From the NCBI RefSeq assembly GCF_014647895.1, contig NZ_BMQB01000005.1:365551-429550 (forward strand): DNA of 64,000 nucleotides. The letters are read 5' to 3'. The notes under the pieces are model-generated. The model had not been told where the DNA came from. It was given only the letters and a program-made list of their open reading frames with translations, and ran no database searches. This DNA comes from Pilimelia anulata. Its GTDB lineage: Bacteria > Actinomycetota > Actinomycetes > Mycobacteriales > Micromonosporaceae. This document shows positions 1 through 8,474 of the stretch, one piece after another (positions within the stretch are counted from its first letter, which is position 1; every line of letters begins with the position of its first letter). A program made the position numbers and the translations under genes.

Positions 1-236
1 CGCGGGGAGATGCCGAAGAACGCGGCGTCGAACAGGTCGGCGTCCGGCAGGAACCCGCCCCGCCCGGCGGCCCCGGCCGGCCAGCCGCGGTTGTCCGGGA
101 ACGCCGACGTCGCGTCCCGTTCCTGCGCGACCAGCCGCCACAGGTCCGCCGGCGAGCGCACCCCGCCGGGGTACCGGCAGTCCATCGCCACGACGGCGAC
201 CGCGTCGTCGCGCTCCCACTCGTCGCTTCCCGTCAC
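1..236 (-). CDS. Type I polyketide synthase, N-terminal part of a ketosynthase (truncated by window edge)
   Basis: Only the first 78 codons are present; the rest lies left of the window. Reading leftward from a GTG at 236, the protein opens with a short acidic leader, then [14 protein letters not shown] and, further on, [12 protein letters not shown]. Both are typical of the beginning of a type I PKS ketosynthase domain. The GTG is preceded by a GGGAGG ribosome binding site at about 243-248. The leader of about 10 residues is too short for a coiled-coil N-terminal docking domain. It is divergent from the hydrolase-P450-methyltransferase set and presumably is the main assembly line or one of its subunits. 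Module composition cannot be judged here. Confidence 0.9.
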   Translation of the reverse strand, partial: MTGSDEWERDDAVAVVAMDCRYPGGVRSPADLWRLVAQERDATSAFPDNRGWPAGAAGRGGFLPDADLFDAAFFGISP

Positions 237-253
237 CGGACCTCCCGCGGTCG

Positions 254-283
254 CGCCGGGCCGCCCGCGCGGGCGGCCCGGCG
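254..283. repeat. Perfect 30-bp palindrome in the divergent promoter region
   Basis: Bases 254-268 are exactly the reverse complement of 269-283, with no spacer. It lies between the PKS start (236) and the hydrolase start (428), about 6 bp upstream of the PKS ribosome binding site. In the PKS mRNA it would sit in the 5' leader and could form a hairpin there; as DNA it could be an operator. Function is unknown. Confidence 0.6.
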
Positions 284-427
284 GCGACGCTGCCGGCGCG
301 GCTTCGAGCGCCGCCGGAGGATCGTTCGAGCGCCGGGCTTCCAGCGGGCGTCCACGCGGACTCGACCCGGCGCCGGGAGCCTCGGCGGCCTGAGCCAGTC
401 GAACCGGAAGGGGCGGGACAGGTCGCC

Positions 428-1894
428 ATGACACCAACCGCACGCCCGCGCCACGTGCTGCGGGAACTCCTCACCCAGCAGCTCGCCTGGTCCGCGGCCG
501 GGCCCGGCGAGGTCGAGCACGGCACCGTGGCGGTGCCGCTGGACTACGCCGACCCGCGGGGCGAGCGGCTGACCCTCGCCCTGAGCCGGTTCCGCGCCCG
601 CGACCCGGGCCGCCGCCGCGGCGTGCTGCTCGCCGTCAACGGCGGGCCGGGCGGGTACTTCGGACTGGGCCGGCGGTTCGCCTCGGCGCTGTCCGGCTCG
701 CCGCTGGCCGACCGGTACGACATCATCGGCTTCGACCCGCGCGGCACCGGCGACTCCACCCCGCTGCTGGGCGAGGTGACCGGGACGGCCGCCCCGTTCG
801 ACTCCCGCCCGCCGGACGGCGACTTCGCCACGATCGCCGAGGACTTCCGCCGCCGGGAGGAGGGCAACCGCCGGGCCGGCGGCGACCGCCGCCCGCACTT
901 CTCCACCCGCAACGTCGCCCGCGATCTGGACGTGGTCCGCCGCGCCCTCGGCGAGGAGCGGATCAACTTCCTCGGCTACACGTACGGCACGTACCTGGGC
1001 GCGGTGTACGGCAGCATGTTCCCCCGCCGCCTCGACCGCAGCGTGCTCGACTCCTGCGTGCACCCGGACTGGACCTGGCGGCAGCAGTTCATGGCGCAGG
1101 CCCGGGCCAGCCGGGCCAACGTGGACCGCTGGGCGGCCTGGGTCGCGGACCGGCACGACCGGTACGGGCTGGGCCGGGCGGCCCCGCTGGTCCGGGCGGC
1201 GGCCGACGCGGTGCTGGAGGGGCTGGTCGGCGAGCCGGACTCGCGCACCCTGCGCAGCAAGCTCGACGGCGCGCTGGGCTCCCGCTCGGCCGACCGGGCC
1301 CGCTGGGCGGACCTGGCCGAGCTGCTGCTGGACATCCGCGCGCACGGCCACCCGGCGGCCCGCAGGGGGCTGGCCGACGAGCGGGTGTGGCCGCCGGCCG
1401 ACGCCGACGGCAGCGTCCGCTGCGGGGTGCTGGACGCGGTCTCGCTGGAGAAGGAGTGGCCGAGCGACCCCGAGGTGTACTTCGCCGACATGCGGCACTT
1501 CCGCGAGCACTACCCGTACGGCTACGGCGTGCACCGGGCCCAGCCGTGGGTGGGCGCGTTCCGCAGCTTCGCCGCGCCGGAGGCGCCGACCGAGCTGGTC
1601 CGCCGCCGGTACCCGGCCGGGCTGATCGTGCACGCCGACGGCGACCCGATCGACCACTACGACGGCGCCCCGGTGATGGCGCAGCGGCTCGGCCACCGGC
1701 TCGTCACCGTCACCGACTCGGGGCAGCACGAGATCTACCGGTTCGCCGGCAACGCGGCGGTGGATGCGGTGGTGGAGCGGTACCTGCTCGACGGCGTCCT
1801 GCCGGAGCGCGACCCGGCCCTGCCCGGCACCGTCGCCCGGCCGGACGTGCCGGCCGACGCGGCGGCCCGGCCGGTCGCGGAGGCCGCGCGGTGA
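428..1894 (+). CDS. Alpha/beta hydrolase of the tripeptidyl-aminopeptidase (TAP-like) family, with Thr at the nucleophile position
   Basis: This 488-residue protein has the alpha/beta-hydrolase layout: NGGPGG oxyanion region near residue 71, [10 protein letters not shown] near 101, nucleophile elbow near 183-187, an acid in a GDP motif and a His in GQHEIY near the C-terminus. TAP-like family members normally read GxSxG at the elbow; here it is GYTYG, so Thr185 replaces Ser. No signal peptide is evident, so it is probably cytoplasmic. Its stop overlaps the GTG of the P450 by 4 bp, implying translational coupling in a tailoring operon. The role may be ester or amide hydrolysis during polyketide maturation. 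If Thr is inactive, it may instead be a binding protein. Substrate unknown. Confidence 0.8.
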   Translation: MTPTARPRHVLRELLTQQLAWSAAGPGEVEHGTVAVPLDYADPRGERLTLALSRFRARDPGRRRGVLLAVNGGPGGYFGLGRRFASALSGSPLADRYDIIGFDPRGTGDSTPLLGEVTGTAAPFDSRPPDGDFATIAEDFRRREEGNRRAGGDRRPHFSTRNVARDLDVVRRALGEERINFLGYTYGTYLGAVYGSMFPRRLDRSVLDSCVHPDWTWRQQFMAQARASRANVDRWAAWVADRHDRYGLGRAAPLVRAAADAVLEGLVGEPDSRTLRSKLDGALGSRSADRARWADLAELLLDIRAHGHPAARRGLADERVWPPADADGSVRCGVLDAVSLEKEWPSDPEVYFADMRHFREHYPYGYGVHRAQPWVGAFRSFAAPEAPTELVRRRYPAGLIVHADGDPIDHYDGAPVMAQRLGHRLVTVTDSGQHEIYRFAGNAAVDAVVERYLLDGVLPERDPALPGTVARPDVPADAAARPVAEAAR

Positions 1895-3108
1895 CCGGCG
1901 TGGAGGTGGAGACCGCGTTCCCGTACCACCGGCCGGCGCCGTTCACCCCGCCCGCCGAGTACGCCGCGCTGACGGCCGGCGACGGCGGCCGGGTGACCCT
2001 GGCGAACACCGGCCTGCGGGTGTGGGCGGTGACCGGCCACGACGCGGTCCGGCGGCTGCTGAGCGACCCGCGGCTGAGCGCGTCCCGGCGGCACGAGAAC
2101 TTCCCGTTCTACTTCGTCGCGCCGCCGCAGGCCCGGACCGAGACGTCGTTCATCGGCTACGACCCGCCCGCGCACACCGCCTCCCGGCGCAAGGTGGCGG
2201 CGGCGTTCACCCTGCACCGGGTCCGGCTGCTGCGCCCGCGGATCGAGGCGGTCGTGGCGGCGCACCTGGACCGGCTCGCCGCGCTGACCCCGCCGGTGGA
2301 CCTGCACCGGCTGTTCTCGCTGGCCATCCCGACCACGGTCATCTGCGGGATGCTCGGCGTGCCGCAGGACGACCACGACTTCCTCATCATGCACAGCTCC
2401 CACATGTTCGGCGGGCACAGCACGCCGGCCGAGCGCCGGGACGCGATCGTCGCGGTCAACGGGTACCTGGACCGCCTCGTCGCCGCCCGCGAGCGCAACC
2501 CCGGCGACGACCTGATCAGCTCGGTGCTGGACGAGTACCGCCGGGCCGGCGAGGAGCACACCCGCCGGGACGTGGTCAACATGATCCGGATGCTGATGAA
2601 CGGCGGCCACGAGACCACCGCCAGCATGATCTCCCTCGGCCTGGCCTGCCTGCTGGAGAACCCGGACCAGCTCGCGCTGCTGCGGGCCGACCCGGCCGGC
2701 CTGATCGAGCCGGCCACGGAGGAGCTGCTGCGGGTGGTCAGCATCGGCGACGCCGCGGTACCCCGGGTCGCGCTGGCCGACATCCCGCTGGGCGACGGCG
2801 TGATCCGGGCCGGCGAGGGCGTGCTCTGCCTGCTGCTGGCCGCCAACCGCGATCCGCGCGCGTTCGCCGAGCCGGACCGGCTCGACATCAGCCGCGGCAG
2901 CCGCCGGCACCTGGCCTTCGGCCACGGTCCGCACCACTGCATCGGCGCCGAGCTGGCCCGGTTGGAGTTGCAGATCGCCTGGTCGGCGCTGCTGCGCCGG
3001 TTCCCGGACCTGCGCCTGGCGGCCCCGCTCAGCCGGGTGCCGCGCAAGGAGGGCGCGATCGTGTACGGCGTGTGGGAACTGCCGGTCACGTGGGGCGGTG
3101 CGGCATGA
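1891..3108 (+). CDS. Cytochrome P450 monooxygenase
   Basis: A 405-residue soluble bacterial P450. The I-helix motif is GGHETT (residues 238-243), the ExxR pair is Glu278-Arg281, and the heme-binding segment is FGHGPHHCIG with proximal Cys350. Because the cysteine is intact, this is a catalytic P450 rather than a DesVIII/EryCII-type glycosyltransferase helper, which lacks it. The GTG start overlaps the preceding stop by 4 bp and its own stop overlaps the next ATG by 4 bp. It most likely hydroxylates or epoxidises the macrolactone or a sugar. It needs ferredoxin partners, none of which is encoded nearby. Confidence 0.93.
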   Translation: MTGVEVETAFPYHRPAPFTPPAEYAALTAGDGGRVTLANTGLRVWAVTGHDAVRRLLSDPRLSASRRHENFPFYFVAPPQARTETSFIGYDPPAHTASRRKVAAAFTLHRVRLLRPRIEAVVAAHLDRLAALTPPVDLHRLFSLAIPTTVICGMLGVPQDDHDFLIMHSSHMFGGHSTPAERRDAIVAVNGYLDRLVAARERNPGDDLISSVLDEYRRAGEEHTRRDVVNMIRMLMNGGHETTASMISLGLACLLENPDQLALLRADPAGLIEPATEELLRVVSIGDAAVPRVALADIPLGDGVIRAGEGVLCLLLAANRDPRAFAEPDRLDISRGSRRHLAFGHGPHHCIGAELARLELQIAWSALLRRFPDLRLAAPLSRVPRKEGAIVYGVWELPVTWGGAA

Positions 3109-3899
3109 CCCCGGCGCACTCGCCCGCGCCCGGCACCGCCGGCCCACCGGCCGCCGGTTCATCCGGCCCGTCGGCGTCGGCCGCCGGGTACGGGCCCGAC
3201 CTGGCCGACGTGTACGACCTGGTCTACGCCGGCCGCGGCAAGGACTACGCCGCCGAGGCCGCCGAGGTCGTCGCGCTGATCCGGGCCCGCCGCCCGGCCG
3301 CCCGGTCGCTGCTGGACGTCGCCTGCGGCAGCGGCGGCCACCTCGGCCACTTCGCCGCGGCGCTCGGCGCCGCCGAGGGGCTGGAGCTGTCCGCGTACAT
3401 GATCGACCGGGCCCGGCACCGGGCCCCGGACCTGCGGGTGCACCACGGGGACATGCGGGACTTCGCGCTCGGCCGCGCCTACTCGGCGGTGACCTGCATG
3501 TTCAGCTCGATCGGGTACCTGCCGTCGGCCGCCGACCTGGACGGCGCGCTGGCCGCGTTCGCCCGGCACCTGGAGCCGGGCGGGGTGATCGTGATCGAGC
3601 CCTGGTACACCCCCGACCGCTTCCTGCCCGGCTACGTCGCCAGCGACCTGGTCCGGACCGACGAGCGCACGGTGGTCCGGCTGTCCCACTCGACCCGGGA
3701 CGGCGTCCACGTGCCGATCATCGCCCACTACCTGGTCGCCGACCGGGCGCACGGCGTGCACCACTTCACCGACGTGCACCCGATGACCCTGTTCACCGAC
3801 GCGGAGTACCGGGCGGCGTTCGGCCGCGCGGGCTGCGCGGTGGCGTACGTCCCGTCGGACCGCTTCCCCTGCGGCCTGTACGTCGGCGTCCGCGACTGA
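3105..3899 (+). CDS. NDP-3-amino-hexose N,N-dimethyltransferase, DesVI/TylM1 family
   Basis: 264 residues with the SAM-binding motif LLDVACGSGGHLGHF near residues 69-83. The segments DVYDLVYAGRGKDYAAEA, HGDMRDFALGR and HLEPGGVIVIEPW closely match remembered DesVI and TylM1 sequences, which dimethylate the 3-amino group of TDP-desosamine and TDP-mycaminose precursors. It has an extra Gly/Ser/Ala/Pro-rich N-terminus of about 27 residues. The start is the ATG overlapping the P450 stop by 4 bp; no other good start is closer to the conserved core. Presence implies an amino sugar in the product, although the aminotransferase that would make its substrate is not in this window. Confidence 0.9.
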   Translation: MTPAHSPAPGTAGPPAAGSSGPSASAAGYGPDLADVYDLVYAGRGKDYAAEAAEVVALIRARRPAARSLLDVACGSGGHLGHFAAALGAAEGLELSAYMIDRARHRAPDLRVHHGDMRDFALGRAYSAVTCMFSSIGYLPSAADLDGALAAFARHLEPGGVIVIEPWYTPDRFLPGYVASDLVRTDERTVVRLSHSTRDGVHVPIIAHYLVADRAHGVHHFTDVHPMTLFTDAEYRAAFGRAGCAVAYVPSDRFPCGLYVGVRD

Positions 3900-3946
3900 C
3901 GCCCCTGACCGGCCGGGCCCGCCGCGCGCCCGGCCGGTCAGGGGCG
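3900..3946. terminator. Bidirectional hairpin terminator between convergent operons
   Basis: Perfect 19-bp inverted repeat: 3900-3918 pairs with 3928-3946 around a 9-nt loop. It starts one base after the N-methyltransferase stop and contains the stop codon of the convergent ketoreductase (3938-3940) in its right arm. No T-tract is present, as is usual for actinomycete terminators. Confidence 0.75.
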
Positions 3947-4927
3947 GTTCGCCGTGGTCCACATGTCGCGCAGGGACACCGCCAGCGGCACCCGCGGCGA
4001 CCACCCCAGCAGCCGCCGGGCGAGCCCGATGTCCACCCTGGTCCACGGCCCGCCCAGCCCGAGGTTCGGCCCGGGCCGCTCGTCGACCAGCGACGCCGGG
4101 TACCCCGCGGCGGTGACGAACAGCCGGACGAACGCGCGCATGTCGACCGCCGCCCCGCTGCCCACGTTCAGGATCCGCCCGCTGGCCGCCGCGTCGGCGG
4201 CACGCACCACCGCCCCGGCGACGTCCCGGACGTCCAGGTAGTCGCGCGCGGCCGGGCTGATCCGGACCGGCATCCGCCGGCCCCCGGCCAGCGCCGCCCG
4301 GAGCAGCGCGACCAGCTTGCCGGCGAAGCTCGCCGGCGACGGGTGCGGCCCGCAGATGTTGGTCGAGCGCAGGACCAGGCCGTCCAGGTCGCCCGCGGCG
4401 AGCGCGGCCAGCACCGCGTCGGTGCCGGCGAGCTTGGTCCGGGTGTACGCCGTGCGCGGGTCCGGCGGCCGGGACTCGTGCAGGACCGTGCCGGCGGGGA
4501 CCTCGCCGTACTCCAGCACCGTGCCGAGGTGGATCAGCCGGACCCGCCAGGGCAGCGCGCGGGCGGCGGCGATCACCCGGTGCACGAGGTCGACGTTGCC
4601 GCGGGCGTACTCGGCCGGCGACCGGGACCAGCCGTCGGTGGCGTTGGCGGCGTCGGTGGCGTTGACCACGGTGTCCACGCCGGACCGGCGGAGCAGCGCG
4701 CGCAGCCGGTCCGCGGGCGCCGTGCCGAGGTCCAGCGCCGCGAACTCCGCGCAGGCCAGGCCGGGCAGCGGGTGCCGGGCGACGGCGAGCACCCCGCGCC
4801 CCCGCCCGGTGAACGCCGCGCACACGTGCCGCCCGAGCCAGCCGGTCCCGCCGAGCACGGCCACCCGCCCGGCCGGCCCTGCCCCGTCCGCCGGCCGCGG
4901 CTCCCCGCCCGCCGCCCGGTCGGTCAT
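3938..4927 (-). CDS. NDP-hexose 4-ketoreductase (TylCIV/EryBIV-like, extended SDR)
   Basis: 329 residues with an N-terminal NAD(P)-binding motif GGTGWLG and a Tyr-x3-Lys catalytic pair in AYTRTK. The segments VVNATDAAN and RSTNICGPH also fit NDP-sugar epimerase/reductase folds. By context it sets the C-4 hydroxyl of the deoxysugar as a late step. The ATG at 4927 overlaps the stop of the upstream glycosyltransferase by 4 bp, so both come from one leftward mRNA that starts above the 3,5-epimerase. It could instead act on another keto position; sequence alone does not fix stereochemistry. Confidence 0.82.
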   Translation of the reverse strand: MTDRAAGGEPRPADGAGPAGRVAVLGGTGWLGRHVCAAFTGRGRGVLAVARHPLPGLACAEFAALDLGTAPADRLRALLRRSGVDTVVNATDAANATDGWSRSPAEYARGNVDLVHRVIAAARALPWRVRLIHLGTVLEYGEVPAGTVLHESRPPDPRTAYTRTKLAGTDAVLAALAAGDLDGLVLRSTNICGPHPSPASFAGKLVALLRAALAGGRRMPVRISPAARDYLDVRDVAGAVVRAADAAASGRILNVGSGAAVDMRAFVRLFVTAAGYPASLVDERPGPNLGLGGPWTRVDIGLARRLLGWSPRVPLAVSLRDMWTTANRP

Positions 4928-6087
4928 CGGGTCCGGGGCGGGCGGCGGTGCCCGTCGGCCAGGGCGGTGACCAGCGGCACCGCGTCGACGGGGGAGCGGA
5001 GCTGCCCGAGCAGGTCGCGCGCGGCCCGGGCCCGCTGCCCGTACGCCGGCGCGTCCAGCAGCGCGGCGCACGCGTCGCGGACGGCCCCGGGCGTGACCTG
5101 CTCCGGCGGCAGCGCCCGGGCCGCGCCGAACTCCACCAGCCGGCGGATCGCGTCGTGCGGCTTGCCCCGGCCGGGGATGATCACCTGCGGCAGCCCGGCG
5201 TGCACGCAGGCCATCATCGTCCCCGGCCCGCCGTGGTGGACGACCGCGGAGCAGCCGGGCAGGACGGAGGTCAGCGACTGCCAGCCGGCGGCGAGCACGT
5301 TCGCCGGCAGCGGGCCGAGCCGGTCCACCAGGTAGTCGGCGACGGCCACCACCAGCTCCACCGGCAGCGTCGCCACCGCGCGGACCAGCTCGGCGAGCAG
5401 CGGCAGCCCGCCGATCGCCGGCTGCACCGAGCCGAGCGTGACGAGGATCCGCGGGCGGGTCGCGCGCCGCGCGCACCAGTCGGGCACGATCCCCGGCTCG
5501 CCGTACGGCACGTACCGCACCCGCTCCGCCGCCGGCGCGGCCGGCTCGCCGAGCAGCGGCGGGCAGTTGTCCAGGACGAGGTCGGGGTCGCCGATGCCGG
5601 CCAGGCCCAGCTCGGCCAGCTCCGGCGCCAGCTCGCGGGCCACCCCGTCCCGGATCGGCAGGTCGCCCGGCCCGACGGTGTGCAGCACCCAGGGGACGCC
5701 GTGCAGCGCGGCGGCGACGGCGGCGGGGGCGAAGGAGTACGACTCGGTGACGATGACGTCCGGCCCCCAGCCCCGGACCAGCTCGCTGGTGCCGGCGAGC
5801 GTCCGGGCGGCGAGCCGGCCGAACCCGGTGCCGACGCCGGCGGTCATCTCGGCGTCGGTCCGCGGTACCGCGACCGGCTGCCCGGCGCGGTCCCGGCTCA
5901 TCACGTCGGCCATCTCCACCGGCCCGCTGACCGCGGCCAGCGGCAGGCCGGACTGCCGGACCGGCTCGTCGAAGCTGGCCGGCGCGCCGACCAGCACGTC
6001 GTGGCCGGCGGCGCGCAGCGCCCAGCCGAGTGGGACGAGCGGGAAGTACAACGGATGGGCTGGCCCGGTGGTCAGCAGAATCCTCAT
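4924..6087 (-). CDS. Macrolide-type glycosyltransferase (GT1 family, GT-B fold)
   Basis: 387 residues, starting MRILLTTGPAHPLYFPLVPL, typical of the acceptor half of polyketide GT-B enzymes. The donor half carries AGWQSLTSVLPGCSAVVHHG with HHGGPGT at residues 284-290, the nucleotide-sugar binding signature. It should transfer an NDP-deoxysugar to the polyketide aglycone in the cytoplasm. It overlaps the ketoreductase by 4 bp and follows the 3,5-epimerase by 68 bp. Many desosamine or mycaminose transferases need a DesVIII/TylM3-type P450-like helper; none is present here, so the partner may lie outside the window or be unnecessary. It is the only glycosyltransferase in the window. Confidence 0.92.
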   Translation of the reverse strand: MRILLTTGPAHPLYFPLVPLGWALRAAGHDVLVGAPASFDEPVRQSGLPLAAVSGPVEMADVMSRDRAGQPVAVPRTDAEMTAGVGTGFGRLAARTLAGTSELVRGWGPDVIVTESYSFAPAAVAAALHGVPWVLHTVGPGDLPIRDGVARELAPELAELGLAGIGDPDLVLDNCPPLLGEPAAPAAERVRYVPYGEPGIVPDWCARRATRPRILVTLGSVQPAIGGLPLLAELVRAVATLPVELVVAVADYLVDRLGPLPANVLAAGWQSLTSVLPGCSAVVHHGGPGTMMACVHAGLPQVIIPGRGKPHDAIRRLVEFGAARALPPEQVTPGAVRDACAALLDAPAYGQRARAARDLLGQLRSPVDAVPLVTALADGHRRPPRTR

Positions 6088-6155
6088 GCGCCGACCCTGC
6101 CGGCCGGGGCCGGAACGCAACTCGACTCCGGCTGGTCCCGCGCTCGGGCCGCGGC

Positions 6156-6761
6156 TCAGCCCCGGCGGCGGGCCGCGTCCAGTTCCAGGCAGTCGTCGTA
6201 CGCCGGCAGCAGGCCGCGCTCCCGCGCCTGCGCGAGCGTCGGGGCGACCCGGTCCCGGTCGGACAGCACCGGGCCCGCGGCCGCGGGCACCGGCAGCCCG
6301 AGCGCGGGGTCGAAGGCGGACAGCGCGTGCTCGTGCCGGGCGTCGTACGAGCCGGAGAGCAGGTACGCCATCACCGTGTCGTCGGACAGCGCGACGAACG
6401 CGTGGCCGAACCCGGTCGGGAAGTACACCGCCGCGTGGCCCTCCCCGTCCAGCGCGACCGCGGCCCACCGGCCGAACGTCGGCGAGCCCACCCGCAGGTC
6501 GACGCCGACGTACCGGGCGCGGCCGCGCACGCAGTACGCGTACTGGGCCAGCCCCGGCGGCGCCGCGGTGAAGTGCAGCCCGCGGACCACGCCGCGCCGG
6601 GACCGGCTGACGCTGGCCTGCGCGACCGGGAACAGCGGGTGCCCGACGGCCGCGGCGTAGCCGGGCTCCTGGTACGGCGACGCGAAGTGGCCGCGCCGGT
6701 CGGGGAAGACGTCCGGGGTGAACGCGAACGCCCCGGCGACCGGGAGCGCGCGTGCGCGCAT
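6156..6761 (-). CDS. dTDP-4-dehydro-6-deoxyhexose 3,5-epimerase family protein (RmlC-like cupin)
   Basis: 201 residues, the normal RmlC length. RRGVVRGLHF supplies the conserved catalytic His region, YVGVDLRVGSPTFGRW the central strand, and FPTGFGHAFVALSDD the region before the second catalytic residue. Family members epimerise C-3, C-5 or both of dTDP-4-keto-6-deoxyhexoses; in macrolide pathways related proteins (EryBVII, TylCVII type) make L-configured sugars. First gene of the leftward epimerase-glycosyltransferase-ketoreductase run. Its presence suggests an L-sugar or a C-3 inverted sugar. Confidence 0.9.
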   Translation of the reverse strand: MRARALPVAGAFAFTPDVFPDRRGHFASPYQEPGYAAAVGHPLFPVAQASVSRSRRGVVRGLHFTAAPPGLAQYAYCVRGRARYVGVDLRVGSPTFGRWAAVALDGEGHAAVYFPTGFGHAFVALSDDTVMAYLLSGSYDARHEHALSAFDPALGLPVPAAAGPVLSDRDRVAPTLAQARERGLLPAYDDCLELDAARRRG

Positions 6762-6825
6762 GGCGATCCTCTCGGTTCGGGCCGGCGGCGCCGGGAGGCC
6801 CCTCCCGACGCCGCCGGCGGCCAGC

Positions 6826-6848
6826 GCCGGCCGCCCGCGGCGGCCGGC
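6826..6848. terminator. Short GC hairpin after the SARP gene
   Basis: 10-bp arms (6826-6835 and 6839-6848) around a 3-nt loop, 36 bp below the SARP stop codon and above the epimerase start at 6761. Candidate terminator for the leftward SARP transcript; it could also be in the epimerase leader. Confidence 0.45.
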
Positions 6849-6884
6849 CCGCTCGGCCGTCCTCCGCGGCGGCCGGGCGGCGGG

Positions 6885-7721
6885 CTACATGCCGGAGCCG
6901 GTCGGGCGCAGGGCCGCCCGGCCGTGGGCGGGGTTGAGCCGCTGCGGCGAGTCCAGCTCGTCGTCCGAGCGCAGGACCGCCTGTTGCAGCTCGCGCAGCC
7001 GCGCCGACGGCTCCACGCCCAGCTCGTTGTTGAGCGTGTTGCGCAGCGTCTTGAACGCCTGCAACGCCTGCCACTGCCGCCCGGACCGGTACAGCGCGAC
7101 CATGTAGTACGCGCAGAGGTTCTCGTGCATCGGGTGCTGCGCGGTCAGCACGGTGAGTTCACTGAGGACGGCGTTGTGCCGGCCCAGGTGGATGTCGGCG
7201 GCGATCCGGCTCTCCAGCGCGTTGAGCCGCCCCTCCTCCAGGCGAGCCACCTCGATGCTCAGCGGCATCCCCGTCCGCACGTCGACCAGCGCCTGCCCGC
7301 GCCACTGGGTGAGCGCCATCCCGAGCAGCCGGGACGCGGCGGCGAAGTCGCCCGCCTCCATCGCCTTGTTGCCGGACCGGACCAGCTTCTCGTAGCAGCG
7401 CACGTCCACCGACTCCGGCGGGATGTCCAGGACGTACCCGTCGAACCGGGTCGCCAGGATCTCCTTGGCCTTGCCCCGGGCGCCGGGCGGCAGGGCCGAG
7501 TCGATGAGCCGGCGGACCTGCAGGATGTAGGTCTGCAACGTCGTGCGCACACTCGGTGGGGGTCGATCGCTCCATAACTCTTCGATCAATGTCGGCACGG
7601 ACACAATTCGTTGTGCGTGTAGCGCGAGAAGTGCGAGAACTTGCCGCGGCTTGGCGGCGGTGGGGGTCAATGACTTGTTGTTGAGTGTGGCCTCGAACTC
7701 ACCCAGAATCTTGATCTGCAT
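6885..7721 (-). CDS. SARP-family transcriptional activator (AfsR/DnrI type)
   Basis: 278 residues, the usual size of small SARPs. An N-terminal winged-helix OmpR-like DNA-binding domain (about residues 1-95; includes KPRQVLALLALHA and LIEELWSDRPP) is followed by a bacterial transcriptional activation (BTAD) domain (about 100-250). There is no ATPase domain. SARPs bind direct heptamer repeats and activate antibiotic clusters, so this is the likely pathway-specific activator. The start ATG has a GAGGGA ribosome binding site. Its A+T content is higher than its neighbours, common for SARPs. It is transcribed alone from a long upstream region. Confidence 0.95.
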   Translation of the reverse strand: MQIKILGEFEATLNNKSLTPTAAKPRQVLALLALHAQRIVSVPTLIEELWSDRPPPSVRTTLQTYILQVRRLIDSALPPGARGKAKEILATRFDGYVLDIPPESVDVRCYEKLVRSGNKAMEAGDFAAASRLLGMALTQWRGQALVDVRTGMPLSIEVARLEEGRLNALESRIAADIHLGRHNAVLSELTVLTAQHPMHENLCAYYMVALYRSGRQWQALQAFKTLRNTLNNELGVEPSARLRELQQAVLRSDDELDSPQRLNPAHGRAALRPTGSGM

Positions 7722-8433
7722 CGTCCCTCATCATTGCTCGCCCCGTCGTGCGACGAAGGGCACCGGCTGCTGCAACCGCCACGCACGGACCGACGAGTTT
7801 CGCCGCGGCAGAGCAGGCGGACTACGGTTCGGTTTGCGGGCGCGTGGGTAACGAGCATGTCAGAACGCGGGACCTGACGCAATGATCCAATCCCGGCACT
7901 CAGCGTCATATACCCGGGCGCTTCCATAGGCCGATTATCTGCGTCGTGAAACACTTCGCGGTAAAGCCGTCCGTATACGACAGGTGATGCGGCGGTTACC
8001 GGCTCGCCGGCGCGGCTTGAGCGAGAATCAGTCCGCGCACGCCGCGGTGGTGGGCGGGGGTGCGGCGGGTCCGCGGCTGCGGACCGGGGCGGCCGGTGAC
8101 GCGGCAATCGGCGAATAGTCAATGGACGGTGGTCGCGCAAGGTCGCTGTCATGTATCCGACAGCCACCAACAAGGTACTGAGGTACCGAATGGCTGCGAC
8201 GCAGCGTCAACACGGCGCGACTCGCCGCGGCCTGCACCCGGACAAGTCAGGATTGTCGGAAAAGCGACTAGCTGCACGTGGCGAAAGGCGGGCGCCGATC
8301 CGGACCGGGAAACCGCCCGCCGGCGGCCGGGAATGTGCGGCGGCCCTGTTCGCGGCGGCGGCGCGGATGCGCGCTGGGCAGCATACTCCGACCCGCGGGA
8401 GCGGTACAGTCCGCCCCGCCGGCCGGCACACCG
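7722..8433. other. Gene-free region upstream of the SARP gene
   Basis: About 700 bp with no ORF that looks like a protein on either strand and with noticeably more A+T than the flanks, especially 7860-8170. It lies upstream of the SARP start and downstream of the C-methyltransferase terminator. It probably carries the SARP promoter and its regulatory sites. I could not pick out a convincing -35/-10 pair or heptamer repeats by eye. Confidence 0.5.
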
Positions 8434-8469
8434 CCCCGAATCCGGCCCGGGGCGGCGCCGGATTCGGGG
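8434..8469 (-). terminator. Hairpin terminator after the C-methyltransferase
   Basis: Perfect 13-bp inverted repeat, 8434-8446 with 8457-8469, around a 10-nt loop. It begins 6 bp beyond the C-methyltransferase stop codon, separating the rfbB-methyltransferase transcript from the SARP promoter region. Confidence 0.75.
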
Positions 8470-8474
8470 TCCGG

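Noticed and set aside
233..1729. Long minus-strand open frame opposite the hydrolase
   Set aside because: Its translation is Ala/Arg/Gly/Val-rich without motifs, a mirror of the real plus-strand gene in very GC-rich DNA.
1891..3108. P450 as a DesVIII/EryCII-type glycosyltransferase helper
   Set aside because: The heme-ligand Cys350 and the ExxR pair are intact, unlike in the helper proteins.
7667..8173. Small minus-strand ORF upstream of the SARP gene
   Set aside because: No start with a ribosome binding site, no homology-like features, and it overlaps the SARP start and promoter region.
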